Source of the DNA: an uncultured Bacteroidales bacterium
GTDB taxonomy: Bacteria > Bacteroidota > Bacteroidia > Bacteroidales > Paludibacteraceae
NCBI GenBank assembly: GCA_902799875.1
Contig: CADCCH010000014.1
Coordinates: forward strand, 1 to 41,872
Length of the DNA: 41,872 nucleotides
Direction of reading: 5' to 3'
Shown here: piece after piece, positions 26,521-35,781 of the stretch
Layout of the letters: the number at the start of each line of letters is the position of its first letter
How positions within the stretch are numbered: position 1 is the stretch's first letter
The notes under the pieces: model-generated
What the model was told of the DNA's origin: nothing
The model's database searches: none
Seen by the model: only the letters and a program-made list of their open reading frames with translations
Made by a program: the position numbers and the translations under genes

Positions 26521-26552
26521 CAAAGGTACTATAAATAATTGAATTACGCAAA
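26521..26552 (-). promoter_or_regulatory. Bacteroidota-type promoter of the pot operon
   Basis: On the minus strand TTTG (26552-26549), 20 nt spacer, TACCTTTG (26528-26521). The expected start near 26514 leaves about 37 nt before the potA ATG. An imperfect palindrome acgcaaa-ttttttgcgt (26546-26563) covers the TTTG box and could be a regulator site. Confidence 0.8.
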
Positions 26553-26569
26553 TTTTTTTGCGTTTTTTA

Positions 26570-27910
26570 TCATTTTTGCAGACTCTTACGGGCAGAAAGC
26601 AGCACAATGACGGCTGTGATGGCAGAAAGGGTGTCGCTGATAGGAATAGACCACCATACGCCATCCAAGGGATTGACGAAGGCCATCGGCAACAATAAAG
26701 TGAGCGGAATGAGGTAGATTACTTGCCGGGTCAGACTCAGGAAAATTGCCTTTCCGGCTTTGCCGATAGAGGTAAAGAGGTTACCGGTTACCATCTGGAA
26801 ACCGATGATGAGCATCGTCGAACAGATGATACGCATGGGCCGGATTGTTTGCGCAATGAGTACCGGATCGTGGGTGAACATCTTTGTGACTACAATCGGA
26901 CAGAATTCACCGAGGAAGAACACGATACCCATTACACCGGTGGCATAGGCGCAGGTGAGATAGAAGGATCGCAGCACACGGTCGTATAACTTAGCCCCGT
27001 AGTTGTATCCGGCTATCGGTTGCATACCTTGGTTAAGTCCCATCACCATCATCGCGAACACGAAAGTCAGACGGTTGATAACCCCGTACGAAGCAATCGC
27101 CATATCTCCACCGAAAGTCTTCAATTGGTTATTGATGATGATGACTACAAAACAATGGGCGATATTGTACAAGAAAGGCGACATACCAATCGCCAAAGCA
27201 CGGAAAGTGATGTGTTTGTTTAATCGCCAAATTCCCCGATGAAATCGAACTAATTCGTTCTTATTTATGAATTTGGTGAACTGCCAAACCACCGCTACAG
27301 CCTGACTGATGACGGTTGCCAACGCCGCTCCGCGAACGCCCATCTCCATGCCGAAGATAAAGAGCGGATCGAGGATGATGTTCACCACCACCGCCACAAT
27401 CGTCGCTACCATTGAGAAACGCGGGTGACCGGCTGAACGGAGCATGGCATTCAAACCGAAATAGATATGCGTCAGGATATTTCCATACAGAATAATCTCC
27501 ATATAATCGTGCGCATAACCGAGGGTTGCTTCGCTGGCACCGAAAGCCATCAAGATGGGGTCTAACCATATCAAACCTACCGCCATCACGATAGCGGACA
27601 GGATGACGTTCATCACGATCACGTTACCGAGCACACGATTGGCACGATCGTAATCTTTTTCTCCCAGGTAGATAGCTAATAAAGAAGACGCTCCTACACC
27701 CACCAGACTACCGAACGCAGCGCAGATATCCATGAAGGGCTTGGCAACCGTCAAGGCTCCTAACGCCAACGCTCCGCAACCGTGACCGATATAGATACTG
27801 TCCACGATATTATACAACGAAGTGGCCGTCATCGCAATGATGGCCGGCATCGCATATTTGAAGAGCAGTTTATGTACCGGCGCTGTGCCTAATTCGGTGG
27901 TTCGACTCAT
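26570..27910 (-). CDS. MATE-family efflux transporter
   Basis: 446 residues with about 12 hydrophobic helices and the MATE start pattern (LLFKYAMPAIIAMTATSLYNIVDSIYIGHG), followed by the second-half equivalents (GMSPFLYNIAHCFVVIIINNQL; GLNQGMQPIAGYNYGAKLY). The family exports drugs or metabolites in exchange for Na+ or H+. Its substrate is unknown. The start overlaps the mrp stop (ATGA), so it is co-transcribed from the mrp promoter. No clear terminator follows before the potA promoter. Confidence 0.92.
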   Translation of the reverse strand: MSRTTELGTAPVHKLLFKYAMPAIIAMTATSLYNIVDSIYIGHGCGALALGALTVAKPFMDICAAFGSLVGVGASSLLAIYLGEKDYDRANRVLGNVIVMNVILSAIVMAVGLIWLDPILMAFGASEATLGYAHDYMEIILYGNILTHIYFGLNAMLRSAGHPRFSMVATIVAVVVNIILDPLFIFGMEMGVRGAALATVISQAVAVVWQFTKFINKNELVRFHRGIWRLNKHITFRALAIGMSPFLYNIAHCFVVIIINNQLKTFGGDMAIASYGVINRLTFVFAMMVMGLNQGMQPIAGYNYGAKLYDRVLRSFYLTCAYATGVMGIVFFLGEFCPIVVTKMFTHDPVLIAQTIRPMRIICSTMLIIGFQMVTGNLFTSIGKAGKAIFLSLTRQVIYLIPLTLLLPMAFVNPLDGVWWSIPISDTLSAITAVIVLLSARKSLQK

Positions 27911-28941
27911 AGTTTTTGTGCGATGAAATCAAAGAAATCTGCTGCAGGATGCCCCTGTTGCAACACAATCGGTGTTCCCTCGTCGCCTCCTTCACGGATA
28001 GACTGTACGAGCGGTATCTGACCCAGCAACGGGATATGCAGTTCTTCCGCCAGTTGTTTACCACCGTCTTTACCGAAGATATAGTACTTGTTGTTCGGCA
28101 ATTCAGCCGGTGTGAACCATGCCATATTCTCGATGAGACCGAGGATTTCTACATTCACTTTCTCATTTCGGAACATCTCTACACCCTTGCGTGCATCCAC
28201 CAATGCCACCGGTTGCGGCGTGGTGACTACGATGACACCTGTCAGGTGCAGCTCGGATATAAGCGTCAGGTGAATATCACTTGTTCCCGGAGGCAGATCA
28301 ATCAAAAAATAATCCAATTCTCCCCAATGGGCATCCTCGATCAGTTGTTTGATCGCATTGGACGCCATGCCTCCACGCCAGATTACTGCCTGCTCCGGAT
28401 TAACGAAGAACCCGATGGACAGCATCTTTACTCCGTATTGTTCAATAGGTTCGATCAGTGTTCTTCCTTCGATTTCAACGGAATAAGGACGGCATTCTTC
28501 GGTAGCAAACATCTTCGGCATCGAAGGGCCGTGGATATCGGCGTCTAACAGTCCGACACGGTAACCGCGTTGGGCTAACGCAACCGCCAGATTAGCCGTA
28601 ACCGTCGATTTACCCACACCACCTTTGCCACTATGGATAGCAATGATATGTTTGGCGTCAATCTTAGGACTTTCAGCCTTCGGTTTCTGGTTCTCTACCT
28701 TGAACTTGGTGTGGATATTGGCTGTGACATTTGGATCGACATACGTCTGCAAAGCTACCTCGGTCGCTTTGAGCACCGATTTCATAAACGGATCGTTGTC
28801 TTTGGGAAAAATCAATGAGAAAGAGACCTCAAAACCGGAGATGCGGATATCGTCTTCCAACATGCCGCTCTCTACCAAGTCTTTACCCGTTCCTGGGTAG
28901 CGTACGTGACGTAAAGCATCAATTATTTGTTGCGGATACAT
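27907..28941 (-). CDS. mrp: Mrp/NBP35-type P-loop ATPase (Fe-S carrier family)
   Basis: 344 residues. An N-terminal MIP18-like domain (about 1-80, HVRYPGTGKDLVESGML) is followed by the ParA/MinD-like P loop with deviant Walker A HSGKGGVGKSTVTANLA, LLDADIHGPSMP and LIDLPPGTSD. Family members load iron-sulfur clusters onto apoproteins. The usual C-terminal CxxC cluster site after the ENM motif is absent: the sequence reads ENMAWFTPAELPNNKYYIFG, and the whole protein has one cysteine (EEC near 150). It has its own promoter and shares it with the MATE gene. Confidence 0.93.
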   Translation of the reverse strand: MYPQQIIDALRHVRYPGTGKDLVESGMLEDDIRISGFEVSFSLIFPKDNDPFMKSVLKATEVALQTYVDPNVTANIHTKFKVENQKPKAESPKIDAKHIIAIHSGKGGVGKSTVTANLAVALAQRGYRVGLLDADIHGPSMPKMFATEECRPYSVEIEGRTLIEPIEQYGVKMLSIGFFVNPEQAVIWRGGMASNAIKQLIEDAHWGELDYFLIDLPPGTSDIHLTLISELHLTGVIVVTTPQPVALVDARKGVEMFRNEKVNVEILGLIENMAWFTPAELPNNKYYIFGKDGGKQLAEELHIPLLGQIPLVQSIREGGDEGTPIVLQQGHPAADFFDFIAQKL

Positions 28942-28963
28942 ATAAAAATCTCAAAATTTGCTG

Positions 28964-28994
28964 CAAAGATACACTTTTTTTTGCACATGTCAAA
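28964..28994 (-). promoter_or_regulatory. Bacteroidota-type promoter of mrp-MATE
   Basis: On the minus strand TTTG (28994-28991), 19 nt spacer, TATCTTTG (28971-28964). It overlaps the divergent ileS promoter, so the two may compete. Confidence 0.75.
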
Positions 28995-29011
28995 ATAATT
29001 TTGTAATTTTG
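28980..29011 (+). promoter_or_regulatory. Bacteroidota-type promoter of ileS operon
   Basis: TTTG at 28980-28983, 20 nt spacer, TAATTTTG at 29004-29011. The leader would be about 33 nt long before the ileS ATG at 29051. No T-box leader is seen. Confidence 0.8.
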
Positions 29012-29050
29012 CACGCAATTTATGCGTAAATACAAATCAAAACAACATAC

Positions 29051-32000
29051 ATGAAGCATTTTAACGAATACAAACGATTGGATTTGGCTGCGTTGAGCCG
29101 TGAGGTGCTGGCGCAGTGGGAAGTAGAGCATTTGTTTGAAAAAAGTGTATCAGAACGCGAAGGACATCCGCAGTTTTTGTTCTTTGAGGGTCCTCCTTCG
29201 GCGAACGGTATTCCGGGTATCCATCACGTGATGGCGCGTACGATCAAGGATACCTTCTGCCGTTTTAAGACGATGCAGGGTTATCAGGTGCGTCGTAAAG
29301 CAGGATGGGATACCCACGGTCTGCCGGTAGAACTGGGTGTGGAGAAGATGCTCGGTATCACCAAAGAGGATATCGGTAAGAAGATCTCCGTGGATGAGTA
29401 CAATGCGGCTTGCCGTCGCGAGGTAATGAAGTACACCAAAGAGTGGACGAATCTTACCAAACAGATGGGTTACTGGGTGGATCTCGACGATCCGTATATT
29501 ACGTACGACAACAAGTATATTGAGACGCTGTGGTACTTGCTCAAGGAGCTTTATAAGAAAGGTTACCTCTATAAGGGTTATACGATTCAGCCGTATTCAC
29601 CGGCTGCAGGAACGGGTCTGAGTTCGCACGAATTGAACCAACCGGGTTGCTATCGGGATGTGAAGGATCTGACTTGCACGGCGAAGTTCCATCTCAAGGA
29701 TGGCCGGTATATCATCGCTTGGACGACTACTCCGTGGACCTTGCCGAGTAATACTGCGCTCTGTGTGGGTCCGAAGATAGACTATGTCGAGATTGCACTC
29801 GAGAGCGGTGAGCATATCATTCTGGCAGAGGCTCGTCTGAGTGCGTACTTTGAGAACGCGGAGATCGTAGCCCGTTACAAGGGCGCGGACCTTGTGGGAC
29901 TGGAGTACGATCCGCTGTTCCCATGGGTGAATCCCGGACCGGGTGCGTTTCGTGTTATCCCGGGAGACTATGTAACGACCGAAGATGGTACGGGTATCGT
30001 ACATATCGCACCTACGTTTGGTGCGGACGATAAAAAAGTCGGTGATGCTGCCGGTGTACCGGGACTCTATATGCAAACCAAAGATTTCGGTCCTCGACCA
30101 ATGGTCGATTTCACCGGTAAATACTGGAAGATTGAAGATCTCGATCCGGAGTGGGTGGCAACCAACGTCAATACCGAACTCTATGGTAAATACGCCGGAC
30201 GTTTCGTAAAGAATGCGTACGATCCGAATCTCACAGACAAAGACGAGAGTCTGGATTTGCACCTTTGTCTGGAGATGAAAGCCGACGGTCGTTTGCTCAA
30301 GACCGAGAAGCATGTGCACTCCTATCCGCACTGTTGGCGTACCGACAAACCCGTCATTTACTATCCGCTTGACTCGTGGTTCATCAAATCGACCATGGCG
30401 CGCGATGAGATGATTGCGCTCAATAAGACCATCAATTGGCAACCGGAGTCCACCGGTACCGGTCGTTTCGGTCAATGGCTCAATAACCTCAACGACTGGA
30501 ACCTCTCCCGTTCGCGTTATTGGGGAACCCCGCTGCCAATCTGGCGTACCGAGGATGGAAAGGAAGAGATTTGTATCGGTTCGATTGCGGAATTATTCGA
30601 TGAAATCGAGAAATCTGTTAAGGCGGGCTTCATGAAAGCCAACCCCTGGCCGAAGCACAAAGTAGGTGACTACAGCAAAGCGAACTACGATCCCTCTGTC
30701 ATCGATCTCCACCGTCCGTACGTGGACTCGATCATCCTCGTTTCTCCGTCTGGCAAGCCCATGAAGCGTGAGCTCGACCTCATCGACGTGTGGTTCGATT
30801 CAGGTGCGATGCCTTACGCGCAGAACCACTATCCGTTTGAGAACGCAGACGCACCGCGTACTGCAGACTTTATCTCCGAGGGTGTGGACCAAACACGCGG
30901 ATGGTTCTTCACCCTCCACGCAATCCACACGATGATCGAAGGCACGGTAGCCTATAAGAATGTCATCTCTAACGGCCTCGTGCTGGATAAGAACGGCAAT
31001 AAGATGTCCAAACGTCTGGGCAACGCCGTGGATCCCTTCGGCGCATTGGAGACCTACGGAGCCGATCCCGTTCGCTGGTACATGCTGACTAACTCCAGCC
31101 CGTGGGAGAACCTCAAGTTCGATCCCGAAGGAGTGGATGAGGTGAGACGTAAATTCTTCGGCACGCTCTACAATACCTACGGATTCTTTGCGCTCTACGC
31201 CAATGTAGATAACTGGCAACCTGCTATGAATACCGACGGTCAACCGACGGTCAACCGACAGTCAAAGCCAACGTCGAGCCAAGATCGTACTGAGATAGAC
31301 CGTTGGATACTCTCCAAACTGAACTCCCTCGTCAAAGAAGTTACCGAGGCCTACGAAGCCTACGAACCGACCAAAGCGGGACGGGCTATATCGGATTTTG
31401 TACAAGACGACCTATCCAACTGGTACGTACGTCTCAACCGCAAACGTTTCTGGGGAGGAGAGATGGATGCTGATAAGAAGGCTGCTTATGAGACGCTCTA
31501 CACCTGTCTTAAGACTGTCGCACAACTCATGGCACCTAACGCACCGTTCTATGCCGATCGTCTTTACCGCGATTTGTGCGGTGAAACCGTGCATTTGAGC
31601 GAATGGCCGAAAGTAAAAGAGGCACTGATTGATACCCAATTGGAACGTCAGATGTATCTCGCTCAGCAAGCTACGTCTATGATCCTCAGTCTGCGTAAAC
31701 GGGCTGAGAAGAACGTACGTCAACCGCTGCAGAAAGCCGTTATCCCGACACCGGATCAAGAGACGACCGATGCGCTCTTGCATGTAGCGGACCTCATCAA
31801 ATCGGAAGTGAACGTCAAAGAACTCGTTATCGTGCCGGCAGAACAATCTGAGATCAGACTGGTCAAGAAAATCAAACCGCAGTTCAAGGTGCTGGGTAAG
31901 AAAGTAGGCGGTAAGATGAAAGAACTCGCTGCGGCAATCTCCATGATGAGTCAAGATGATATCGCGAAGATGGAAGCGGACGGACAATTTACGCTGTTGG

Positions 32001-32368
32001 ACTACACTTTGGTGCCGGAGGACGTGGAGATCATTACTGAGGATATGCCGGGTTGGCTCGTGGCGAACAATGGCATTTTGACCATCGCATTGGATATCGA
32101 ACTGACCGACGAACTGATCGAAGAGGGTATTGCACGTGAACTGATCAACCGTATCCAGAACCTCCGTAAGTCGTCCGGTCTGGAGATCACCGACCGAATC
32201 AAGGTGACGATTGAAGATCGCGAAGAGATCCATAATGCCGTGCTTCATTGCAACGAGTATATCGCGGGTCAGGTGCTGGCTACTTCGCTCCAACTGGCAG
32301 CCGATGTACAAGGCGAGAGCGTCGAGATGGACGGATATAATGTGAACATCAAAATTGAAAAAGCATAA
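29051..32368 (+). CDS. ileS: Isoleucyl-tRNA synthetase, eukaryote-like type
   Basis: 1,105 residues. It charges tRNA-Ile with isoleucine. The class I signature is GPPSANGIPGIHH (His58-His59 in the HIGH position) and KMSKR at 651-655. The editing domain lies between, with WTTTPWTLPSN at about 225. Length and the PPSANGIPGIHH form point to the eukaryote-like (IleRS2) branch, which is often resistant to mupirocin; that is family knowledge, not shown here. The anticodon-binding part starts near 740. Just before it the linker TDGQPTVNRQSKPTSSQ is encoded by a 3 x 11 nt array. It is the first gene of a five-gene operon. Confidence 0.96.
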   Translation: MKHFNEYKRLDLAALSREVLAQWEVEHLFEKSVSEREGHPQFLFFEGPPSANGIPGIHHVMARTIKDTFCRFKTMQGYQVRRKAGWDTHGLPVELGVEKMLGITKEDIGKKISVDEYNAACRREVMKYTKEWTNLTKQMGYWVDLDDPYITYDNKYIETLWYLLKELYKKGYLYKGYTIQPYSPAAGTGLSSHELNQPGCYRDVKDLTCTAKFHLKDGRYIIAWTTTPWTLPSNTALCVGPKIDYVEIALESGEHIILAEARLSAYFENAEIVARYKGADLVGLEYDPLFPWVNPGPGAFRVIPGDYVTTEDGTGIVHIAPTFGADDKKVGDAAGVPGLYMQTKDFGPRPMVDFTGKYWKIEDLDPEWVATNVNTELYGKYAGRFVKNAYDPNLTDKDESLDLHLCLEMKADGRLLKTEKHVHSYPHCWRTDKPVIYYPLDSWFIKSTMARDEMIALNKTINWQPESTGTGRFGQWLNNLNDWNLSRSRYWGTPLPIWRTEDGKEEICIGSIAELFDEIEKSVKAGFMKANPWPKHKVGDYSKANYDPSVIDLHRPYVDSIILVSPSGKPMKRELDLIDVWFDSGAMPYAQNHYPFENADAPRTADFISEGVDQTRGWFFTLHAIHTMIEGTVAYKNVISNGLVLDKNGNKMSKRLGNAVDPFGALETYGADPVRWYMLTNSSPWENLKFDPEGVDEVRRKFFGTLYNTYGFFALYANVDNWQPAMNTDGQPTVNRQSKPTSSQDRTEIDRWILSKLNSLVKEVTEAYEAYEPTKAGRAISDFVQDDLSNWYVRLNRKRFWGGEMDADKKAAYETLYTCLKTVAQLMAPNAPFYADRLYRDLCGETVHLSEWPKVKEALIDTQLERQMYLAQQATSMILSLRKRAEKNVRQPLQKAVIPTPDQETTDALLHVADLIKSEVNVKELVIVPAEQSEIRLVKKIKPQFKVLGKKVGGKMKELAAAISMMSQDDIAKMEADGQFTLLDYTLVPEDVEIITEDMPGWLVANNGILTIALDIELTDELIEEGIARELINRIQNLRKSSGLEITDRIKVTIEDREEIHNAVLHCNEYIAGQVLATSLQLAADVQGESVEMDGYNVNIKIEKA
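31233..31265 (+). repeat. Three 11-nt units inside ileS
   Basis: ccgacggtcaa at 31233-31243 and 31244-31254, then ccgacagtcaa at 31255-31265. 3 x 11 = 33 nt keeps the frame, with each copy read in a different frame. It sits in the linker before the anticodon-binding domain, where extra residues are tolerable. Confidence 0.85.
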
Positions 32369-32369
32369 T

Positions 32370-32819
32370 ATGAAAGTTTTCAGTATTAAGAAATCAGTAT
32401 TCAGCCTGGCGCTTGTTGCGCTGATAGGCATCGCGTTCAGTGCATGTAATCCCAAAGAACCGATTGAGTATTCGCTGAATGACATGCAAGGGCTATGGAA
32501 AGAGAACGGTACGGAGCATTTTATGCGTTTTTCGACCGAGTCGGCTGACAGTCTCAAAACGGGTTATCTATGGGGCTACGAATGGGACGAGAGCGACGGC
32601 ACGGAAGAGAATGACCTCTTGCAACCGGATATGTATCACGGTAACAGTTGGTTCATCTATCGTCTCGAAGGTGAGAAATGGTTACAGACCAACACGATGA
32701 GTATCGGTAGCGGTTTGATCCCTGAAACCTACGTTATAACGATCCTTACTAGCAGTACGTTTGAGTACTATAAAGACGGTTATAAGAACGAGAAGCAGGC
32801 TTATACCAAACAGAAATGA
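32370..32819 (+). CDS. Small lipoprotein, unknown function
   Basis: 149 residues. Lipoprotein signal VALIGIAFSAC with Cys26. The mature part has the look of a small beta barrel (MQGLWKENGTEHFMRFS, SGLIPETYVITILTSSTFEYYKDGY), similar to lipocalin-like Bacteroidota lipoproteins, but I cannot assign a family. ATG 32370 starts one base after the ileS stop codon; a longer frame from 32355 would overlap ileS and lacks the signal. Its stop overlaps the AsmA-like gene (ATGA). The signal-peptide coding sequence holds two cagtatt words (a possible degenerate repeat). Confidence 0.8.
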   Translation: MKVFSIKKSVFSLALVALIGIAFSACNPKEPIEYSLNDMQGLWKENGTEHFMRFSTESADSLKTGYLWGYEWDESDGTEENDLLQPDMYHGNSWFIYRLEGEKWLQTNTMSIGSGLIPETYVITILTSSTFEYYKDGYKNEKQAYTKQK

Positions 32820-35770
32820 AACGCGCATTGAAGATATTCTTTTGGACGCTATTTGGCATCGTGATGACCGTCATTGCGGTCGTGTGTATAGTGGTGTATG
32901 CCATCTTCACACCGGCCCATCTGACACCTGTCGCACGGCAGGCTGCCGCGAAGTATATCACCTGTGAACATGAGATTGGAGAGGTGGAGCTGACGTTCTT
33001 CTCCACATTTCCCCGTTTCGGAATACGTGCAGACGGCCTGTTGCTGGTCAATCCTAAAGCCGGGGCACAGAATGATACGGTCGTGGAAGCCGGACATCTG
33101 GTGGCGACGGTTGATGTAATGGAGTTTATCAACCGCAACAACCTGCATGTGCATGAGGCCGTCTTGGAGGATGCCACGGTTCATTTCTTCATTGCCGAAG
33201 ATGGAACGACCAACCTGACCGATGTTTTTGTGACTTCTCCGGACACGGTAGAGGATACCACGGCATTTGCCTTACCGTTTGATGCGTTGCGTGTAGACGG
33301 ACTGCGCATAATAGCAAAAACCATCGATTTTATCGACAAAAAAGACAATGTCGAAGCTTCGCTTGGAACAACCGAACTGAGTGCCAAAGTGGAGAGTTGG
33401 GACGATATGTTGGTGGCCTTGGATGCCCAAAATGTTTGTGCCCGTATGCAGGGTGAGACGTATGCCGATAACCTCCATGTGGAAATGGTTGCCCCGCTGG
33501 CAATGAATCTCGATTCGATGCATTTCTCGTTCGATGGTGCACGGCTGGCAGTCAATGATTTTCAGGTGCGTTTGGAAGGAGATGTGACTTTAGGGGATGC
33601 TATTGATGTGGATGCGAAGATAGAAACCGGTAAATGGCAGATCCAACCGCTCTTGGCACTTGTGCCGCAACAATTCACCAAGTCGTTGAAGGATATTGAC
33701 GTGGACGGTGAGGTCCAGTTAGAGGCCAATATAAAAGGAATCTATAGCGAGACACAGATGCCGCTTGTCAAGGCTCATCTGACCCTCGAAGACGGCAAAG
33801 GTGCCTACCAACCGCTTCCTTATACTTTACGTGATCTGACCCTCGATGCAGAGGCAGAACTAAACCTCAACAAAGGTCAGCGATCCAACGTAACGCTCAA
33901 GAAATTAGCGGCAAAAACCAAAGACAGCAAGGTGAGCGTGAGCGGCAAAATCAATGACCTATTGGGAGATATGTTGCTGGATATCCAACTCAAACTGGAT
34001 GCTCAGTTACCTGATTTTGCGTATTTTATGCCGGATTCGATGCTACTTGAAGGTGCGGCCAAAGGTACTGCACAACTGAAGATGCACCTGTCGGATTTGA
34101 CGAACTTGCGTCTGCATAAGGGTTCTATCCGCGCCGATATCGACCTCAAGAATCTGCGCTACGAACAAGATTCTATGTTGGCGCTATTACCACGAACGAA
34201 TGTCAAGATTCAGATTCCTAACAAACAACCTTCTCGCAAATCTGTCAACTGGGGGGCTGTGGATATGGATGCCGATAAGATCGATTTCACCATGGGCGCA
34301 GACCTGCATGCGATGATAGACGGTCCCAAGGTTCATGCCGAAACGGCCAATATTCTCCAGGACCGGCAGGAGTATTTTGCATCTATCGGTTTCGATGCTT
34401 TGGATGCAAAATATGACACCATTATTGCTGACCTGAAGGCTTCCGAGCTGGAAGCGTTCGTAGATGCAGGAAAGAAAGTGAGCGCCAAACTCAAAACGGC
34501 GGCTATGAATGCCAGAATGGGTGAGGAGCTGAAAGCCAAGACGGGTGCTCTTGCCATCGAGGCTGCGGCGCGGTATAACAAAAATGGCGAGAACGCTTTG
34601 CTCAAGTGGAATCCACGACTCAAGATTGATCTCAAGAACGGAGAACTGACCATGCCGACGCGTCTGCCGGAAACGGTTGTTATCCCGTCTATTGAGTTTA
34701 AGTATTCCAACCGCGAGATGACGATTGACAACAGTCGTATTGAGTTAGGTAACTCGGATCTGAACCTCAAAGGAAATGTACGCAATATCGGCAAATGGTT
34801 CCGTCATAAGGATATCCTGCAAGGCGAACTGGAGATTATATCTGACCATTGCGATGCCAACCAACTGCTCTCTTGGTTTAGCGCCGAGCAGGGTAGCGAG
34901 GAAGAGCTAAAAGCCTCGAATTCATCGGAACAATCGACTCCGAAAGAGAAAAGCGAATCTGATCCTTTCTTGGTGCCGACGGATGTCGATTTGGCGCTCA
35001 ACACACATCTGCGCGAGGTGGAGGTCTTTAACCAACACGCCAAAGATCTGAAGGGCGGTATCTATGTCAAGAACGGTACGCTGATGCTGGATGAGGTGGG
35101 TTTTGTCTGCCGTGCCGCCAAGTTGCAGTTAACGGCCATGTACCGCACGCCGAGACGCAACCACCTTTATGTCGGTTTGGACTACCACATGCTGGATGTT
35201 GATATTGACGAACTGCTGACGATGATACCAAATCTGGAGGATATGGTTCCGATGCTCAAGTCCTTCAAGGGTGCAGCACAGTTCCATTTGGCGGCAGAGA
35301 CATATCTCAAGAGCAATTATGAACCGAAAATGAGTACGCTTCGCGGCGCTGCTTCACTTACCGGAAAAGACCTTGTGGTCATGGATAGCGAGACCTTCTC
35401 TACCATCGCCAAACTGCTGCGGTTCAAGAAGAAAACCGAGAACAAGATCGACTCTATCAATGCCGAAATCACGGTGTACAAGAACGATATCGACGTCTAC
35501 CCGCTCTGCGTCCAGATGGATAACTACATGGTGGCACTAGGCGGTCGGCATAAGACCGATATGAGTTTTGACTACGATATTAATGTGCTTAGTCCTATCT
35601 ATTTGGGCGTACATGTAGGCGGTACGATGGATAACTTGCAGATTAAATTGGCTAAATGTAAATACGCCAAAGATTTCCGACCGCACTGGTACCAGAAAGC
35701 CGACACGCAGTCGCTGGAGTTAAGGCAGATGATTAAGCAGTCTCTCGAAAAAGATGTACGCATTCAATAA
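32816..35770 (+). CDS. AsmA-family membrane-anchored protein
   Basis: 984 residues. The single N-terminal transmembrane helix (IFFWTLFGIVMTVIAVVCIVVYAIF) is followed by a long periplasmic beta-rich chain with repeated D-x-D and strand-turn-strand segments (for example FEVRLEGDVTLGDAI-like units, KGSIRADIDLKNLRYEQ) and the C-terminal AsmA-like part near 780-960 (GGIYVKNGTLMLDEVGF, LDYHMLDVDIDELL). AsmA-like proteins are bridge-type lipid transfer proteins thought to carry phospholipid between membranes. Lys/Ser/Glu-rich linker at about 695-720 (EEELKASNSSEQSTPKEK). ATGA overlap with the lipoprotein gene. The family call is good, the exact lipid cargo unknown. Confidence 0.85.
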   Translation: MKRALKIFFWTLFGIVMTVIAVVCIVVYAIFTPAHLTPVARQAAAKYITCEHEIGEVELTFFSTFPRFGIRADGLLLVNPKAGAQNDTVVEAGHLVATVDVMEFINRNNLHVHEAVLEDATVHFFIAEDGTTNLTDVFVTSPDTVEDTTAFALPFDALRVDGLRIIAKTIDFIDKKDNVEASLGTTELSAKVESWDDMLVALDAQNVCARMQGETYADNLHVEMVAPLAMNLDSMHFSFDGARLAVNDFQVRLEGDVTLGDAIDVDAKIETGKWQIQPLLALVPQQFTKSLKDIDVDGEVQLEANIKGIYSETQMPLVKAHLTLEDGKGAYQPLPYTLRDLTLDAEAELNLNKGQRSNVTLKKLAAKTKDSKVSVSGKINDLLGDMLLDIQLKLDAQLPDFAYFMPDSMLLEGAAKGTAQLKMHLSDLTNLRLHKGSIRADIDLKNLRYEQDSMLALLPRTNVKIQIPNKQPSRKSVNWGAVDMDADKIDFTMGADLHAMIDGPKVHAETANILQDRQEYFASIGFDALDAKYDTIIADLKASELEAFVDAGKKVSAKLKTAAMNARMGEELKAKTGALAIEAAARYNKNGENALLKWNPRLKIDLKNGELTMPTRLPETVVIPSIEFKYSNREMTIDNSRIELGNSDLNLKGNVRNIGKWFRHKDILQGELEIISDHCDANQLLSWFSAEQGSEEELKASNSSEQSTPKEKSESDPFLVPTDVDLALNTHLREVEVFNQHAKDLKGGIYVKNGTLMLDEVGFVCRAAKLQLTAMYRTPRRNHLYVGLDYHMLDVDIDELLTMIPNLEDMVPMLKSFKGAAQFHLAAETYLKSNYEPKMSTLRGAASLTGKDLVVMDSETFSTIAKLLRFKKKTENKIDSINAEITVYKNDIDVYPLCVQMDNYMVALGGRHKTDMSFDYDINVLSPIYLGVHVGGTMDNLQIKLAKCKYAKDFRPHWYQKADTQSLELRQMIKQSLEKDVRIQ

Positions 35771-35781
35771 ATACAACAGAT

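Noticed and set aside
31412..32557. A 381-codon minus-strand frame opposite the end of ileS
   Set aside because: It crosses the junction of two real genes and has no recognisable domain.
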